DNA of 64,000 bases, taken from UBA817 sp049889215. GTDB lineage: Bacteria; Margulisbacteria; Marinamargulisbacteria; UBA817. Position 1 is the first letter of the stretch. Every line of letters starts with the position of its first letter. Location of the stretch: NCBI GenBank assembly GCA_049889215.1, contig JBMHDV010000005.1, forward strand, positions 40,053 through 104,052, given 5' to 3'. The notes under the pieces were generated by a model that saw only the letters and a list, made by a program, of their open reading frames with translations, did no database searches and had not been told where the DNA came from. The translations under genes were made by a program, and so were the position numbers. Below are positions 43,590 to 53,600 of this stretch, in pieces.

Positions 43590-45626
43590 CTAGTCCACCT
43601 TGGTTAATTCATGTTGACTATCCATCCATTGGTAAAGCTCGTTTGTGCCGTCCATAACATTAAATAATTTTTGTTTATTGGCGGCAACAAACTGCCGAAA
43701 CTCCTGTTTGATTTTTGGTGAACTCGCAACTTTAATGGCGAGTGCCACATACGCATCAACGGTAGTGACACAAAACTGAGAGGTTCCCAGTTGTGCGTAA
43801 AAACCAGTACCAAACCGTTCTTTTATCTGGTTTCCAGTTAATGTGATCATTGGGGTACCAGCCGCTATCGATTGAAGTACGGTATTTCCACCTCCAAAAG
43901 GAAACGTTTCTAAATTAACGTCAGCTTGCTTTAACACTGAAAAATAGTCCTCGAGCAAATATTGCGGACGAAATAAAAGTTGCTTCAATTGCTCCTTACT
44001 TAACCGATTTGACAACCGCTTAATGAGCATTTTTTCTAATTCATTAAACTGAACACATAAAATAATATGATCCTTATCAGCTTTAATTATCTTCTCTATA
44101 ACCTCGTCAAATTTAGGATGTATTTTAAATAAAAGCATTGGAACAAAAAATATTTTTTTTGGCTGCTCAGGAAGATCCAATTCATTTCTACTTTTTGTTG
44201 CAAGAGCCATACCTTTCGGAAATGGAAAGCAAATGGGGATCCCTTTTAACATCACCAATGATTCAGAGAAATAAGATTGCGGCTGCTTGCCATGAAACTT
44301 TTCCCAACTAATGTAATAGTCGATGGTTGGCATACCAGATGTTTCAGGGTGCCCAATAATAGAAAACTGAATCGGCGCTAATCGGAGCATCGCCAAATAA
44401 TAGACCGGTGGCGACATGCCAATTTCGGGATATAAAATCATGTCATAGGCATTTTTTACTATTAATGGCACCAATTTATTATGGTCCCCATTCGAATCGA
44501 TAACCTGATTTGCGCGCTGATAAATCTGCTTCGTCACATGATCTATTTTAAATGCATTAACATGAACAATGGTCACGTGATAGTGGTTCGGCATGTTTAT
44601 AATGAGTTCTCTGTAAAAGTTCATTACAGAATGATCATGAAAGTAGGTACTAATAATTGCTAATTTGACCTTTTTTCGTTTAGGTCTTTTTTTTAGTTTT
44701 GGCACTTGAATCAATTTTTTTGAAAATAATGCATGCAACGCTTCGAGAATCTCTCGATTGCCCTGTTGATGATACGTTAATGCAAATGGTGTACAGCCAT
44801 ATTCTAGATCCGGACGATTGGGATAGGCTTCGCTACTTAATGCGTCTAAAATGGTATCCAGCATGTTTATGCGGTAGTTCTCAATTTGAATCTCCGACTC
44901 AAATAAGGCAGGAATTGCAAAACATTCACGAATTTTTGCACCTTTAGGATTCACTTGACGAACCAGTTGAATCATTCGTTTGATGCCAGATGCATTCGCC
45001 GATGAGGAATAAATGCCTAATAATTTCCAAATGTAAGGTAAATGAGGGTCTGTTTTTATATAATTTTCTAAAATTTTAATGACAACCGCTTTATTTTTGC
45101 CATTAACGCTTGCTTTCACAAAATAATCGATGGCATTTCGGTTCATCTGATCTTTTTCGATTAATTCTAGAAAAATTTTGGCGGCCTTGGTTAACTTATG
45201 CTCAAAGAAATACAAAACACCTACATTAAATCTTATCGTTTCTGAAGTTAATCCAGCAGCTGCAACTGTTGCTATAATTCGTTTGGCCCGAGTAAAATTT
45301 CCGCATTTGATCGAAATTTCAAGATTTGTTTCGTACGTTAGTATTGATGGTTGCGACTCTTTTGAAATCAATCGCTTTGCCATATTAAGTTTACTTAAAC
45401 GTAACTTAACAAAGGCATAATACGTATAAAAACTGGGAAACTCTGTTGCACTTGAGCTCAAGTTCTTCAAAATTGGTTCTGCTTTTTCATATTGATCAAT
45501 CATCAATGTTGCAACTGCAATAAAGTATTGGGACAGCCCATCTAAGGTTTGCCATTTGTTATAAAACTCCTGATTAATCTCTTGAAATTCCCCTTGTTCA
45601 AGCAATACAGATATTTGCTGAATCAT
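43590..45626 (-). CDS. GT41-type glycosyltransferase with TPR-like N-terminus
   Basis: 678 residues. N-terminal half (about 1-290) is helical and TPR-like (QYFIAVATLMIDQYEKAEPIL, ETIRFNVGVLYFFEHKLTKA, cited as separate cores QYFIAVATLM and NVGVLYFFEHKL). The C-terminal half matches the OGT/SPINDLY/HMW1C catalytic domain: LAIISTYFHDHSVMNF, LRLAPIQFSIIGHPETSG near 405-420, DYYISWEKF, and FPFGGGNTVLQSIAAGTP near 573-590 for the UDP-sugar site. Bacterial members glycosylate proteins, often surface adhesins. It lies back to back with two giant exported proteins, so these are plausible targets. A TAAGAT hexamer lies 6 nt before ATG. Confidence 0.82.
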   Translation of the reverse strand: MIQQISVLLEQGEFQEINQEFYNKWQTLDGLSQYFIAVATLMIDQYEKAEPILKNLSSSATEFPSFYTYYAFVKLRLSKLNMAKRLISKESQPSILTYETNLEISIKCGNFTRAKRIIATVAAAGLTSETIRFNVGVLYFFEHKLTKAAKIFLELIEKDQMNRNAIDYFVKASVNGKNKAVVIKILENYIKTDPHLPYIWKLLGIYSSSANASGIKRMIQLVRQVNPKGAKIRECFAIPALFESEIQIENYRINMLDTILDALSSEAYPNRPDLEYGCTPFALTYHQQGNREILEALHALFSKKLIQVPKLKKRPKRKKVKLAIISTYFHDHSVMNFYRELIINMPNHYHVTIVHVNAFKIDHVTKQIYQRANQVIDSNGDHNKLVPLIVKNAYDMILYPEIGMSPPVYYLAMLRLAPIQFSIIGHPETSGMPTIDYYISWEKFHGKQPQSYFSESLVMLKGIPICFPFPKGMALATKSRNELDLPEQPKKIFFVPMLLFKIHPKFDEVIEKIIKADKDHIILCVQFNELEKMLIKRLSNRLSKEQLKQLLFRPQYLLEDYFSVLKQADVNLETFPFGGGNTVLQSIAAGTPMITLTGNQIKERFGTGFYAQLGTSQFCVTTVDAYVALAIKVASSPKIKQEFRQFVAANKQKLFNVMDGTNELYQWMDSQHELTKVD

Positions 45627-45723
45627 ACCCTAATCTTAACTAATTTTTTTTCTCAAAAACAATGTTTAAATGAGGCAAAAAACGGGAATAAACAAAGGTA
45701 ATCATAGTTACAAAGAATTATTT

Positions 45724-48700
45724 ATGGACAATTTCATGCGATTGAAAACACTTTATTTATGTATTGCTATATGTTTGGGTCTGACAATGCCGATCTTGAG
45801 TGTCACAACCACACCGACTACCTTATTGGTGCAGGCCAAGGTAACACTTTATGGAGATCAAAACTTCAATGGAAAAATCCCGATGACCATTGGTATTTTT
45901 CAGCCTGACATTGATGACCCTCCCATTTGGAAAGAGCGCATTGAGGCTGTTGAGATTGTGAATGGCAACTTTTCAGTGGTTATTGGAAATTCAGTTCAAT
46001 TAAATGCAGAAATATTCATTGATGATAATTTACGAATTGGATTCACGCCCGAGGTGAACAATGATCCCGTTGGAACAACCTTCGTCCCACTCAAATCGGT
46101 CCCTTATGCATTTCACTCAGAGATTTCTGGCAAAGCAGAAAAATTCAAAAATGAGTCGCTTTTTAAACTTGATGAAGTAAATTCACGTATTGGTATTAAT
46201 AATTCATCCCCCCAATACACATTGGATGTTGCCGGAACAATAAATGCGACAACCTTTATTGGGGATGGATCTCAGCTAAGCAACATATCGGTCTCAGATG
46301 ACCGTTTGGTATGGCTGAAATCACCAACGAATCCCGATAATATTTATTATGTTACTGGCAACGTGGGGATTCAAACAAAAAACCCATCCGCCCGATTACA
46401 TGTTAGTGGGAATGCCATTGTTAGTGGAAACTTGAGTGTCGGAGGCACAATTCAAGCCACTTACCTCAAAGGTGACGGTTCTCAAATTACAAACTTAAAT
46501 GCCGATCAAATTACAACCGGCCAATTGAATCAAGCGCGGCTTAGTGGCCCATACTCAAGTGTGACGGGTGTTGGAACACTAACATCCGGTGTCTGGGAAG
46601 GAACTCCGATTACCGATCAATATGTTGCTGATGACCTCACTTTAAATGGGGCAACAATCGAAGGCAACAATACGATTTCAGGCAATTTTCTTGTTAAAGG
46701 TCCGACAACAATTTCAGGGGCTCAACCCGTCAGTATTTCGTCTAATAAATGGCAGGTCACGGCTGATGGTGATTTTACTGCTAAATCCATCACAATTGCA
46801 GATCAATTGGAGATTACTGGAAATCAAATTATTTCCTCTTCATTAGACGGGTTTAAAATTAAACCCAGTGCCCACGAAGGAATCTTTATTTCACCCACGG
46901 GTTCTGTTGGTATTAATACGATTACGCCAGTGACCACACTGGATGTAAACGGTGGGTTACGCTTGGGTGATTCAAGTACAGAAGTCGATGGAATGATTCG
47001 CTTTAAAGATGATAAATTCCAAGGTTATCGAAGTGGAAAATGGGTCCAATTGGATTATGAAGCTTCCTTTGACTCACATGCCCTGCATTCAGAGGGTAAT
47101 GGTAAACAAAACTTAATTTACATTAATGATCGCGGAAATATTGGGTTGGGTGGAATTCCAAGTGCTAATATTAATGACCATGTCATGACTAGTGGAAATG
47201 TGGTTATGGTTGGCCAACGGTTAGGATCTAACTTGCCTTCATTAACTACAGCTGGAAATGGAACTCGTTTAATATGGTACCCAAAAAAATCTGCGTTTCG
47301 TGCAGGATACGTCGAAAATGATCAATGGGATGACAGCAATATTGGTGTCAACAGTGTTGTTTTTGGCCGATCTGGGCTTGCAAATGCAAATAACGCGGTA
47401 ATTATTGGGGGGACAAATAATACCAACCGGTCGGAAAGTGCCGTCATGGTTGGTGGGTACTCGAATACCATTGAAGCCAACTCAGATTTTAGTGTCATGC
47501 TGGGCGGAGGGTCATCCACAGGTGGCGGTAATACCATTAATGGTGCACAATATGGTACCGTTATCGGAGGCCAAAACAATCAATTATCTGGCAATTACTC
47601 AACCATCATGGGTGGTTATAACAACAATGTGTCGGGCAAATACAGTGTTGCGATGGGAAGTAATATTACGATTCCCCATGATGGTACCATTGTATTTTCA
47701 GATGGTGTTGCAAATCGTCAATCAAGTGGTAATAATCAGTTTCTTATCTTTGCTGCTGGTAATGTGGGGATCAATACGCCCCCATCACCTGATCATGCAT
47801 TGAACGTAATGGGTAATGTAAAAGCGACGTTTTTTGTTGGTGATGGTAGCCAACTCACCAATATTGCAGCGACATCACTGGGTGGATTTGCAGCGGAAAC
47901 TCAAGCCTCCCCCAATAGCATTTACGTTAGTAATACCCAAGGTTTTTTGCCAGAAAATACGGTCTCTGGCTTATCGATTAAGGATGAATCCATCACATCA
48001 GTAGACATTAAAGATGGTTCGATAACTGGAATGGATATCAAATCGTACGCTATCATTGCCAATAAAATAGCAGATGCGGCCATAACTGAAGAAAAAATTG
48101 CCGATGGTGCGGTAACATCTAGTAAAATCCAAGACAATGCCATCGCTTCAACAAACATAAAAGATGGTAGCATTGTATCAATCAATATAAAGGTCGGTGC
48201 TGTTAAGACAAATCATATTGCAGACCTGCAAGTTACCAACGCAAAAATTGCACTTGATACCATTGACTCTTCACGCATTAAAGATAACACCATCACATCC
48301 AAAGATATTGGTTTAAGCGAAATAGCATCGTTTAATATTGAAGAAAATGCGATTCAATCGCACCACATCGAAAAATCAACAATTGTGTCTGATAATATTG
48401 CTGCCAATGCCATTCAAAATCAGCACATTGCAGATAACCAAGTTTCGAGTAGAAACATTGCAGACAATTCAATTTTCTCAAATCATATTACAAATTACTC
48501 CATTGAAAGTCGTCACATTACCGACAATGCCATTCTTGCCCAACATATCGATGACGCAGTCATCATCAATTCACGAATTACTGATGCCTCCATTACCAGT
48601 GATAAAATTGCAGATAATGCCATTATGTCATTGCATTTGCCTGATCGTGTAATCGTAACACGTCACATTGCTGAGAATGCTGTTTTAAGTAAACATATTG

Positions 48701-50661
48701 CCAGTGGGGAAATTCCTGGCGGCAAATTGGCTGATAATGCCATTCAGGCCATTAATATTGAAAATGGCGCAATTACAAACGATAAGCTTGCTGATGATAG
48801 TGTAACAACCCTACAAATACTTGACGGAACAATTACGAGTGCAGATATTGGTGTCGGCGAAATTCCAGGAACTAAATTGGCTGAAAACTCTATTACTTCC
48901 TTAAATATTGCAGAGGGGGGCATTGCAGGAATAAATATTGCTGAAAATGCGATAAACTCATCGCATATCAAAGACTTTTCCATTACGTCAGCCGACATCA
49001 TGGATGCAACCATTGAAGCAAATAACACGCTTGGTACTAACTCCATTTCTGGTGATAAAATCGAAGAAAACACCATTGAGAACCGCCATCTAAAAAACGA
49101 TTCAATAAGCTCAGGAAATATTGCCGACAATTCCATACCTTGGACAAAAGTTACAACGGATCCCATTCCAAATGACCGAATTGCTGATAATTCGATTGAG
49201 GGTTCAAAGTTAGCCGACGGCAGCATCAATGGCAGTAAAATCAAAGATAATACAATTACTTGGGAAAAACTTGCCGATAATTCAATATCGGCCAATGCCC
49301 TTATTGGGACATTAGATGTGGATAAAGGCGGCACGGGGCTCACTAGCTTTACTGGCTTAGAAGGCGCTGTCCTTTTTGGAAAAAGTGATACTGGAAGCCC
49401 TCCAAAAACAGTTCTTGGTGGGGATTCGGCTAAGCTATATTGGAACAATACTGAAAATAGATTGGGGATAAACACAAATACACCTGAGACTTCTTTGCAT
49501 GTGAAGGGTGATATTCTTACTGAAGACGGCTCTGTGTATTTTGGAAACAAACAAAACTCCATTAGCATTGGGGAAGACGGCGATGATCGCTTTTGGATTA
49601 TCGGTCCAGATCTAAGTAGTGGTGGTGGCATTACCGCAACAACAGAACCTAATGGTGCATTAAAAACCAGTACACTTTATGTTAAAGAAAAGGTTGGGAT
49701 TGGCATACAGGCACCAGCGAATAACCTTGAAGTATCTGGTAACATGGCCATTGGTGCAAATTATGCAGGTACTCTAGCGCCAGATAATGGTCTAATTGTT
49801 GAGGGGGCTGTTGCGATTGGAAAAACCACACCGGTGGCTGACATTATGTTGGATGTAGAAGGTCGTATTAAAGCCAAAGGCATTTTTGGAAAAAGTACCG
49901 ATGGGTCGAGTGGGATTGGTATTAAAGGCATTGGCGGCAAAAAAGGAATTGTCTCCGATGGCTCGGAAATTGGAATTGAAGTTACGGCTTCAGAAATTGG
50001 CATAAAAACAACATCCACGGCGGGGACTGGGGTGTCCGTTGTAATAAATAATGCTAAAAACAATGATTCAACAGGTATTTTAGTTGAATTAAAAGATGAA
50101 CCCGGCACAACAACGTTTACCTCGGGCGGCATTGGAAAATTAACACAAGATTACTCAGCTGCAGTTTTTGGCACAGCAGGCACTGATCCTGGCCAAACCA
50201 ATTGGGCCGGCTATTTTGATGGGCCTGTGAAAATAACCGATAAGCTTGGTATTGGATTGGCGAGTACTGAATCTCCAGACGCGACGTTGCACATTAAAGG
50301 ATCCGCAAAAATAGAGAAAACCATTGGAACAACATCAAGTTCCTTAACCACGACTACAATTGATTGGACGACGAATTCAAAATGGGTTGCCGACGCATGC
50401 ACAGCTGCTACTACTTATTCATTTGATAATACAACATCGTTAGCAGCCGGAAGTTATCTACTTACGCTCATCGTAAAGAGTACAAATAATAACTGTGCGA
50501 TTACATTTTCAGACAACACTATTTTATGGGAAAAGGGCACGGCACCAAACAACTCAGATACAATTTCCAATGGCACAACAGCCATGTTTTCGTTTTTATT
50601 GCAAAAAGGGACCTCGGACACATACTACGCAATTGGACCAGTTATGTTTAGGAGCCCTTAA
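45724..50661 (+). CDS. Giant exported fibre-like protein 1
   Basis: About 1645 residues. A signal peptide starts MRLKTLYLCIAICLGL. ATG 45724 or 45736 fits better than the upstream ATG 45670; none has a strong ribosome site. Order: an N-terminal beta domain with KSVPYAFHSE; phage-fibre-like repeats (GDGSQLSN, VGINTITPVTTLDV); a YadA-head-like stretch (47389-47700: AVIIGGTNNT, TVIGGQNNQLSGNYSTIMGG); 44 exact ten-residue repeats (47970-49310, consensus IADNSITSxK); GGTGLTS, more fibre motifs, and a C-terminal beta sandwich. No YadA barrel, LPXTG or sorting domain is recognised. Probably a trimeric surface fibre or adhesin. Followed after 8-14 nt by its paralogue, so one operon. Confidence 0.85.
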   Translation: MDNFMRLKTLYLCIAICLGLTMPILSVTTTPTTLLVQAKVTLYGDQNFNGKIPMTIGIFQPDIDDPPIWKERIEAVEIVNGNFSVVIGNSVQLNAEIFIDDNLRIGFTPEVNNDPVGTTFVPLKSVPYAFHSEISGKAEKFKNESLFKLDEVNSRIGINNSSPQYTLDVAGTINATTFIGDGSQLSNISVSDDRLVWLKSPTNPDNIYYVTGNVGIQTKNPSARLHVSGNAIVSGNLSVGGTIQATYLKGDGSQITNLNADQITTGQLNQARLSGPYSSVTGVGTLTSGVWEGTPITDQYVADDLTLNGATIEGNNTISGNFLVKGPTTISGAQPVSISSNKWQVTADGDFTAKSITIADQLEITGNQIISSSLDGFKIKPSAHEGIFISPTGSVGINTITPVTTLDVNGGLRLGDSSTEVDGMIRFKDDKFQGYRSGKWVQLDYEASFDSHALHSEGNGKQNLIYINDRGNIGLGGIPSANINDHVMTSGNVVMVGQRLGSNLPSLTTAGNGTRLIWYPKKSAFRAGYVENDQWDDSNIGVNSVVFGRSGLANANNAVIIGGTNNTNRSESAVMVGGYSNTIEANSDFSVMLGGGSSTGGGNTINGAQYGTVIGGQNNQLSGNYSTIMGGYNNNVSGKYSVAMGSNITIPHDGTIVFSDGVANRQSSGNNQFLIFAAGNVGINTPPSPDHALNVMGNVKATFFVGDGSQLTNIAATSLGGFAAETQASPNSIYVSNTQGFLPENTVSGLSIKDESITSVDIKDGSITGMDIKSYAIIANKIADAAITEEKIADGAVTSSKIQDNAIASTNIKDGSIVSINIKVGAVKTNHIADLQVTNAKIALDTIDSSRIKDNTITSKDIGLSEIASFNIEENAIQSHHIEKSTIVSDNIAANAIQNQHIADNQVSSRNIADNSIFSNHITNYSIESRHITDNAILAQHIDDAVIINSRITDASITSDKIADNAIMSLHLPDRVIVTRHIAENAVLSKHIASGEIPGGKLADNAIQAINIENGAITNDKLADDSVTTLQILDGTITSADIGVGEIPGTKLAENSITSLNIAEGGIAGINIAENAINSSHIKDFSITSADIMDATIEANNTLGTNSISGDKIEENTIENRHLKNDSISSGNIADNSIPWTKVTTDPIPNDRIADNSIEGSKLADGSINGSKIKDNTITWEKLADNSISANALIGTLDVDKGGTGLTSFTGLEGAVLFGKSDTGSPPKTVLGGDSAKLYWNNTENRLGINTNTPETSLHVKGDILTEDGSVYFGNKQNSISIGEDGDDRFWIIGPDLSSGGGITATTEPNGALKTSTLYVKEKVGIGIQAPANNLEVSGNMAIGANYAGTLAPDNGLIVEGAVAIGKTTPVADIMLDVEGRIKAKGIFGKSTDGSSGIGIKGIGGKKGIVSDGSEIGIEVTASEIGIKTTSTAGTGVSVVINNAKNNDSTGILVELKDEPGTTTFTSGGIGKLTQDYSAAVFGTAGTDPGQTNWAGYFDGPVKITDKLGIGLASTESPDATLHIKGSAKIEKTIGTTSSSLTTTTIDWTTNSKWVADACTAATTYSFDNTTSLAAGSYLLTLIVKSTNNNCAITFSDNTILWEKGTAPNNSDTISNGTTAMFSFLLQKGTSDTYYAIGPVMFRSP
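47970..49310 (+). repeat. 44 tandem ten-residue repeats
   Basis: Degenerate 30-bp units encode 44 consecutive decapeptides with hydrophobic residues at positions 1 and 6, consensus IADNSITSxK. Only one copy (TLGTNSISGDK) is 11 residues. At DNA level the units differ widely, so the array is old and kept by selection. Confidence 0.88.
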
Positions 50662-50675
50662 ATAAGGAGATGGCG

Positions 50676-53600
50676 TTGAAGCGATTACTTTGGGGAATTT
50701 TAGTTATATTCACTATGGCAGTTACAACGCCACTCTCGGCCATTCCTATTGAAGAACTGATGCTTGAGACGATTATTACTGTAAATAGTGGTGACAAACA
50801 GCGGTTTTTAGTTGGTCAAATTGATGTTACGTTTGACTTGATTACCCCCACCGATAACGTGGTATTTACCAAATCATTTACCGCGGCTGTTTCGGAGGGT
50901 CGTTTACAAATTTTTATTACAGAAGATGATAATTTCACATCTCAAGTTTTTAATCAGGATATCTTACGCGCTCGTTTAACATTGGCTGAAAAAAATGTTC
51001 AATTTACCAATAATGGGCCATCGGTAACTGCATCCAATGCAAACTTAGGTGAAGGAGAAGTCATCATTCTTCCATTTCATGCATTTTCCAAGGCTGTCTA
51101 TACCAACACGGCAACATCGACAATGGGCATTTTAAATGATGATCTTGCATCTTTTAATAACACTGACTTAACTGTTGCTATTGCAACCTCTAATCACCTT
51201 TCTCGACTTCATGTTGATGGTACTGTGCGAGGAAATGCATTTATTGGAAATGGGTCACAATTAACGAACTTGAACTATATTCGATGGCGTACTATTTATG
51301 AACGAATTTATTACGACGAGGGGTTTGTTGGGATAAACACAAATGAACCCAAGGCATTACTCCATGTTTCTGGAAATATGTTAGTAACACAAAATATTAT
51401 AAAAGAAACCCCGGTGCTACTCACCATTAAGAGCGCCCTAGTTGCAACGTTTAATGGTGGGGCCCAGCAAATAACAAATTTTAATGCCAGCAATGTGTCT
51501 CAAGGAACACTGGCCGGCCAACAACTGTTTGGAAGTTATCCTGGCATGACTGGTGTTGGAACAATAAAAACAGGGCTATGGAATGCATCACTTATTCAGG
51601 ATGGGGGTATTTCAAATCAGATAAGTGTTCGTCCAATTTCAATCACGAATGGGTCGTTAAGTGGTCAAGTAACATTAGGGCAAACACTGAGCGTTGATTC
51701 CCACTCTAATCTATACCCTGTGATTATCGACACCCAAAACTGGCGCATGGCAGACCAAAGCAAGTTTTCTTCAATTGGGGTATCAACCAATAGAATAACC
51801 AAGACCCATCTAGAAATGGGACCAACATTAAATATATTGCAGCAATCCATTCCTACGATCATTATGAACAGCTCTGGTAATGTGGGAATAGCGACAAATA
51901 ATATTCCAACTGAGCTTTCAATTGACGGTGCCATCCAACTAGGGAACACATCAACTAAAGTTCCAGGGACAATGCGCTTGGGCACATACTTTGAAGCCTA
52001 CTCTAGTGATGACGGTTGGCAACGACTGGATCAATTGGGTAATTTTACTGGAACGTCCCTGTTTGCAGAAAACAGCTTAGATGACCCATTAATTCTAATT
52101 GATGTTAACGGCAATATTGGATTTCAAAAAGAACGTCCTAAAGACAATTTAGTGGTTAGTGGCAATGTTATCTTTTCAGGAAATAGTCAAGCTGCCTCAT
52201 TATCATCATCCGTATCTGATGGTGTATTTTTTATCTGGGCAGCAAAGCAAGGTGCACTGCGAATTGGCGATACAGGAACAGGGTCTTATCAATCAGACAT
52301 GAATATCTCAAACCATATTGGCGATTACTCAGTGGGAATTGGTCATCAGGCAGTTGCAAAGGGAATAGGCTCAATCGTCATCACATCTCCAACAACCAAC
52401 TATACATCCATTAATTCAGGAGATTACGCTGTAAACCTTGGGTCTAGGAGCACAAATATTTCAGGAGAGGCTAGCCAAACCATTGCGTCTTACATTTCAG
52501 AAATTTCTGGCACAGGCAATATTGCTGTAAGCTCAAAATTCAGTGGAAACCTCTCCCAAAATAATAATACATTTTTAAGCGCGAGTATCGTCTCTCAAAA
52601 ATATTCAAATTCAATTGTTGGTGGATTAAATGCCAGTGGTTCTTTAGGTCATCGCTCATTTGCTTGGGATGTTTCAAATACAGGCCGATTTTACCCTTCA
52701 GCACATCATGATGATAGTTTCTTTATTGGATTTGGCACAAAGGTCGGAATTAATACAAATGCACCAAGCACATCCTTAGACGTAAATGGCACAGTAACTG
52801 CGAATCAATTTGAAGGTAACGGATCACTACTTACTGGTGATATTCGAACGTCCTTTATGAAAACAGGTGGGTTATCTCAAAATATACCAGCAACCATCAA
52901 CGTTAAGCCTTATCATATTTACGCATCAGATTCAGATGGGTATATGATTTTAAGTAGCATTGATTCACTCAGTATTACCAATAATAGTATCGAAAGTGAT
53001 GACATTAAAGATTTTGATTTGGATACCCAGAAGTTCAAAACGGGAAGCATTATTAATGAAAACTTTGCCAATGGGTCTGTCCAATCCAACCATCTAATTA
53101 ATGATTCATTGGGTGAATCCAAGTTTTCAAATGTGACTGGCGACGATATTGAACCTGATAGTATTGATGAATTTAAATTAGCGATTAATAGTATTTACAC
53201 CAATCAGCTCGCTGATCAAGCCGTAACCCCAAAACATATTGCTGATGACACCATTAATCATCCGTCCAATAATATTGCTCTTCATGCAGTCACATCAAAA
53301 GATATTGTGGTCGAACAATTAAATAGTACGTATTTTGCACCAGGTGCGGCGACTGGTCGAACCATCGCTGAGCAAGCGATATTCACAACCACCGATAACG
53401 CTGGCATCGATGAATCGTATATTAAATGGAAAGAAAGCACTGGTGAGGCTGCGCCACAAATTAAAGAAAAACACATCAATACAGGCGCAGTATCTTCAAC
53501 TCACATCCCCTTAAATGAGCTTTACTCACGGCACTTTGGTGATCAAAGCATACACTCAGCAGATGTTACCACAAATCAAACAGCAGATATTATCACGAAT

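Noticed and set aside
43584..43600. Hairpin AGGTGG/CCACCT as terminator of the 905-residue gene
   Set aside because: Short 6-bp stem, no U-run, and it overlaps the end of the glycosyltransferase gene; too weak to call.
47322..49631. Long minus-strand frames inside giant protein 1
   Set aside because: They are shadows of the regular repeats; composition is biased and there is no start signal.
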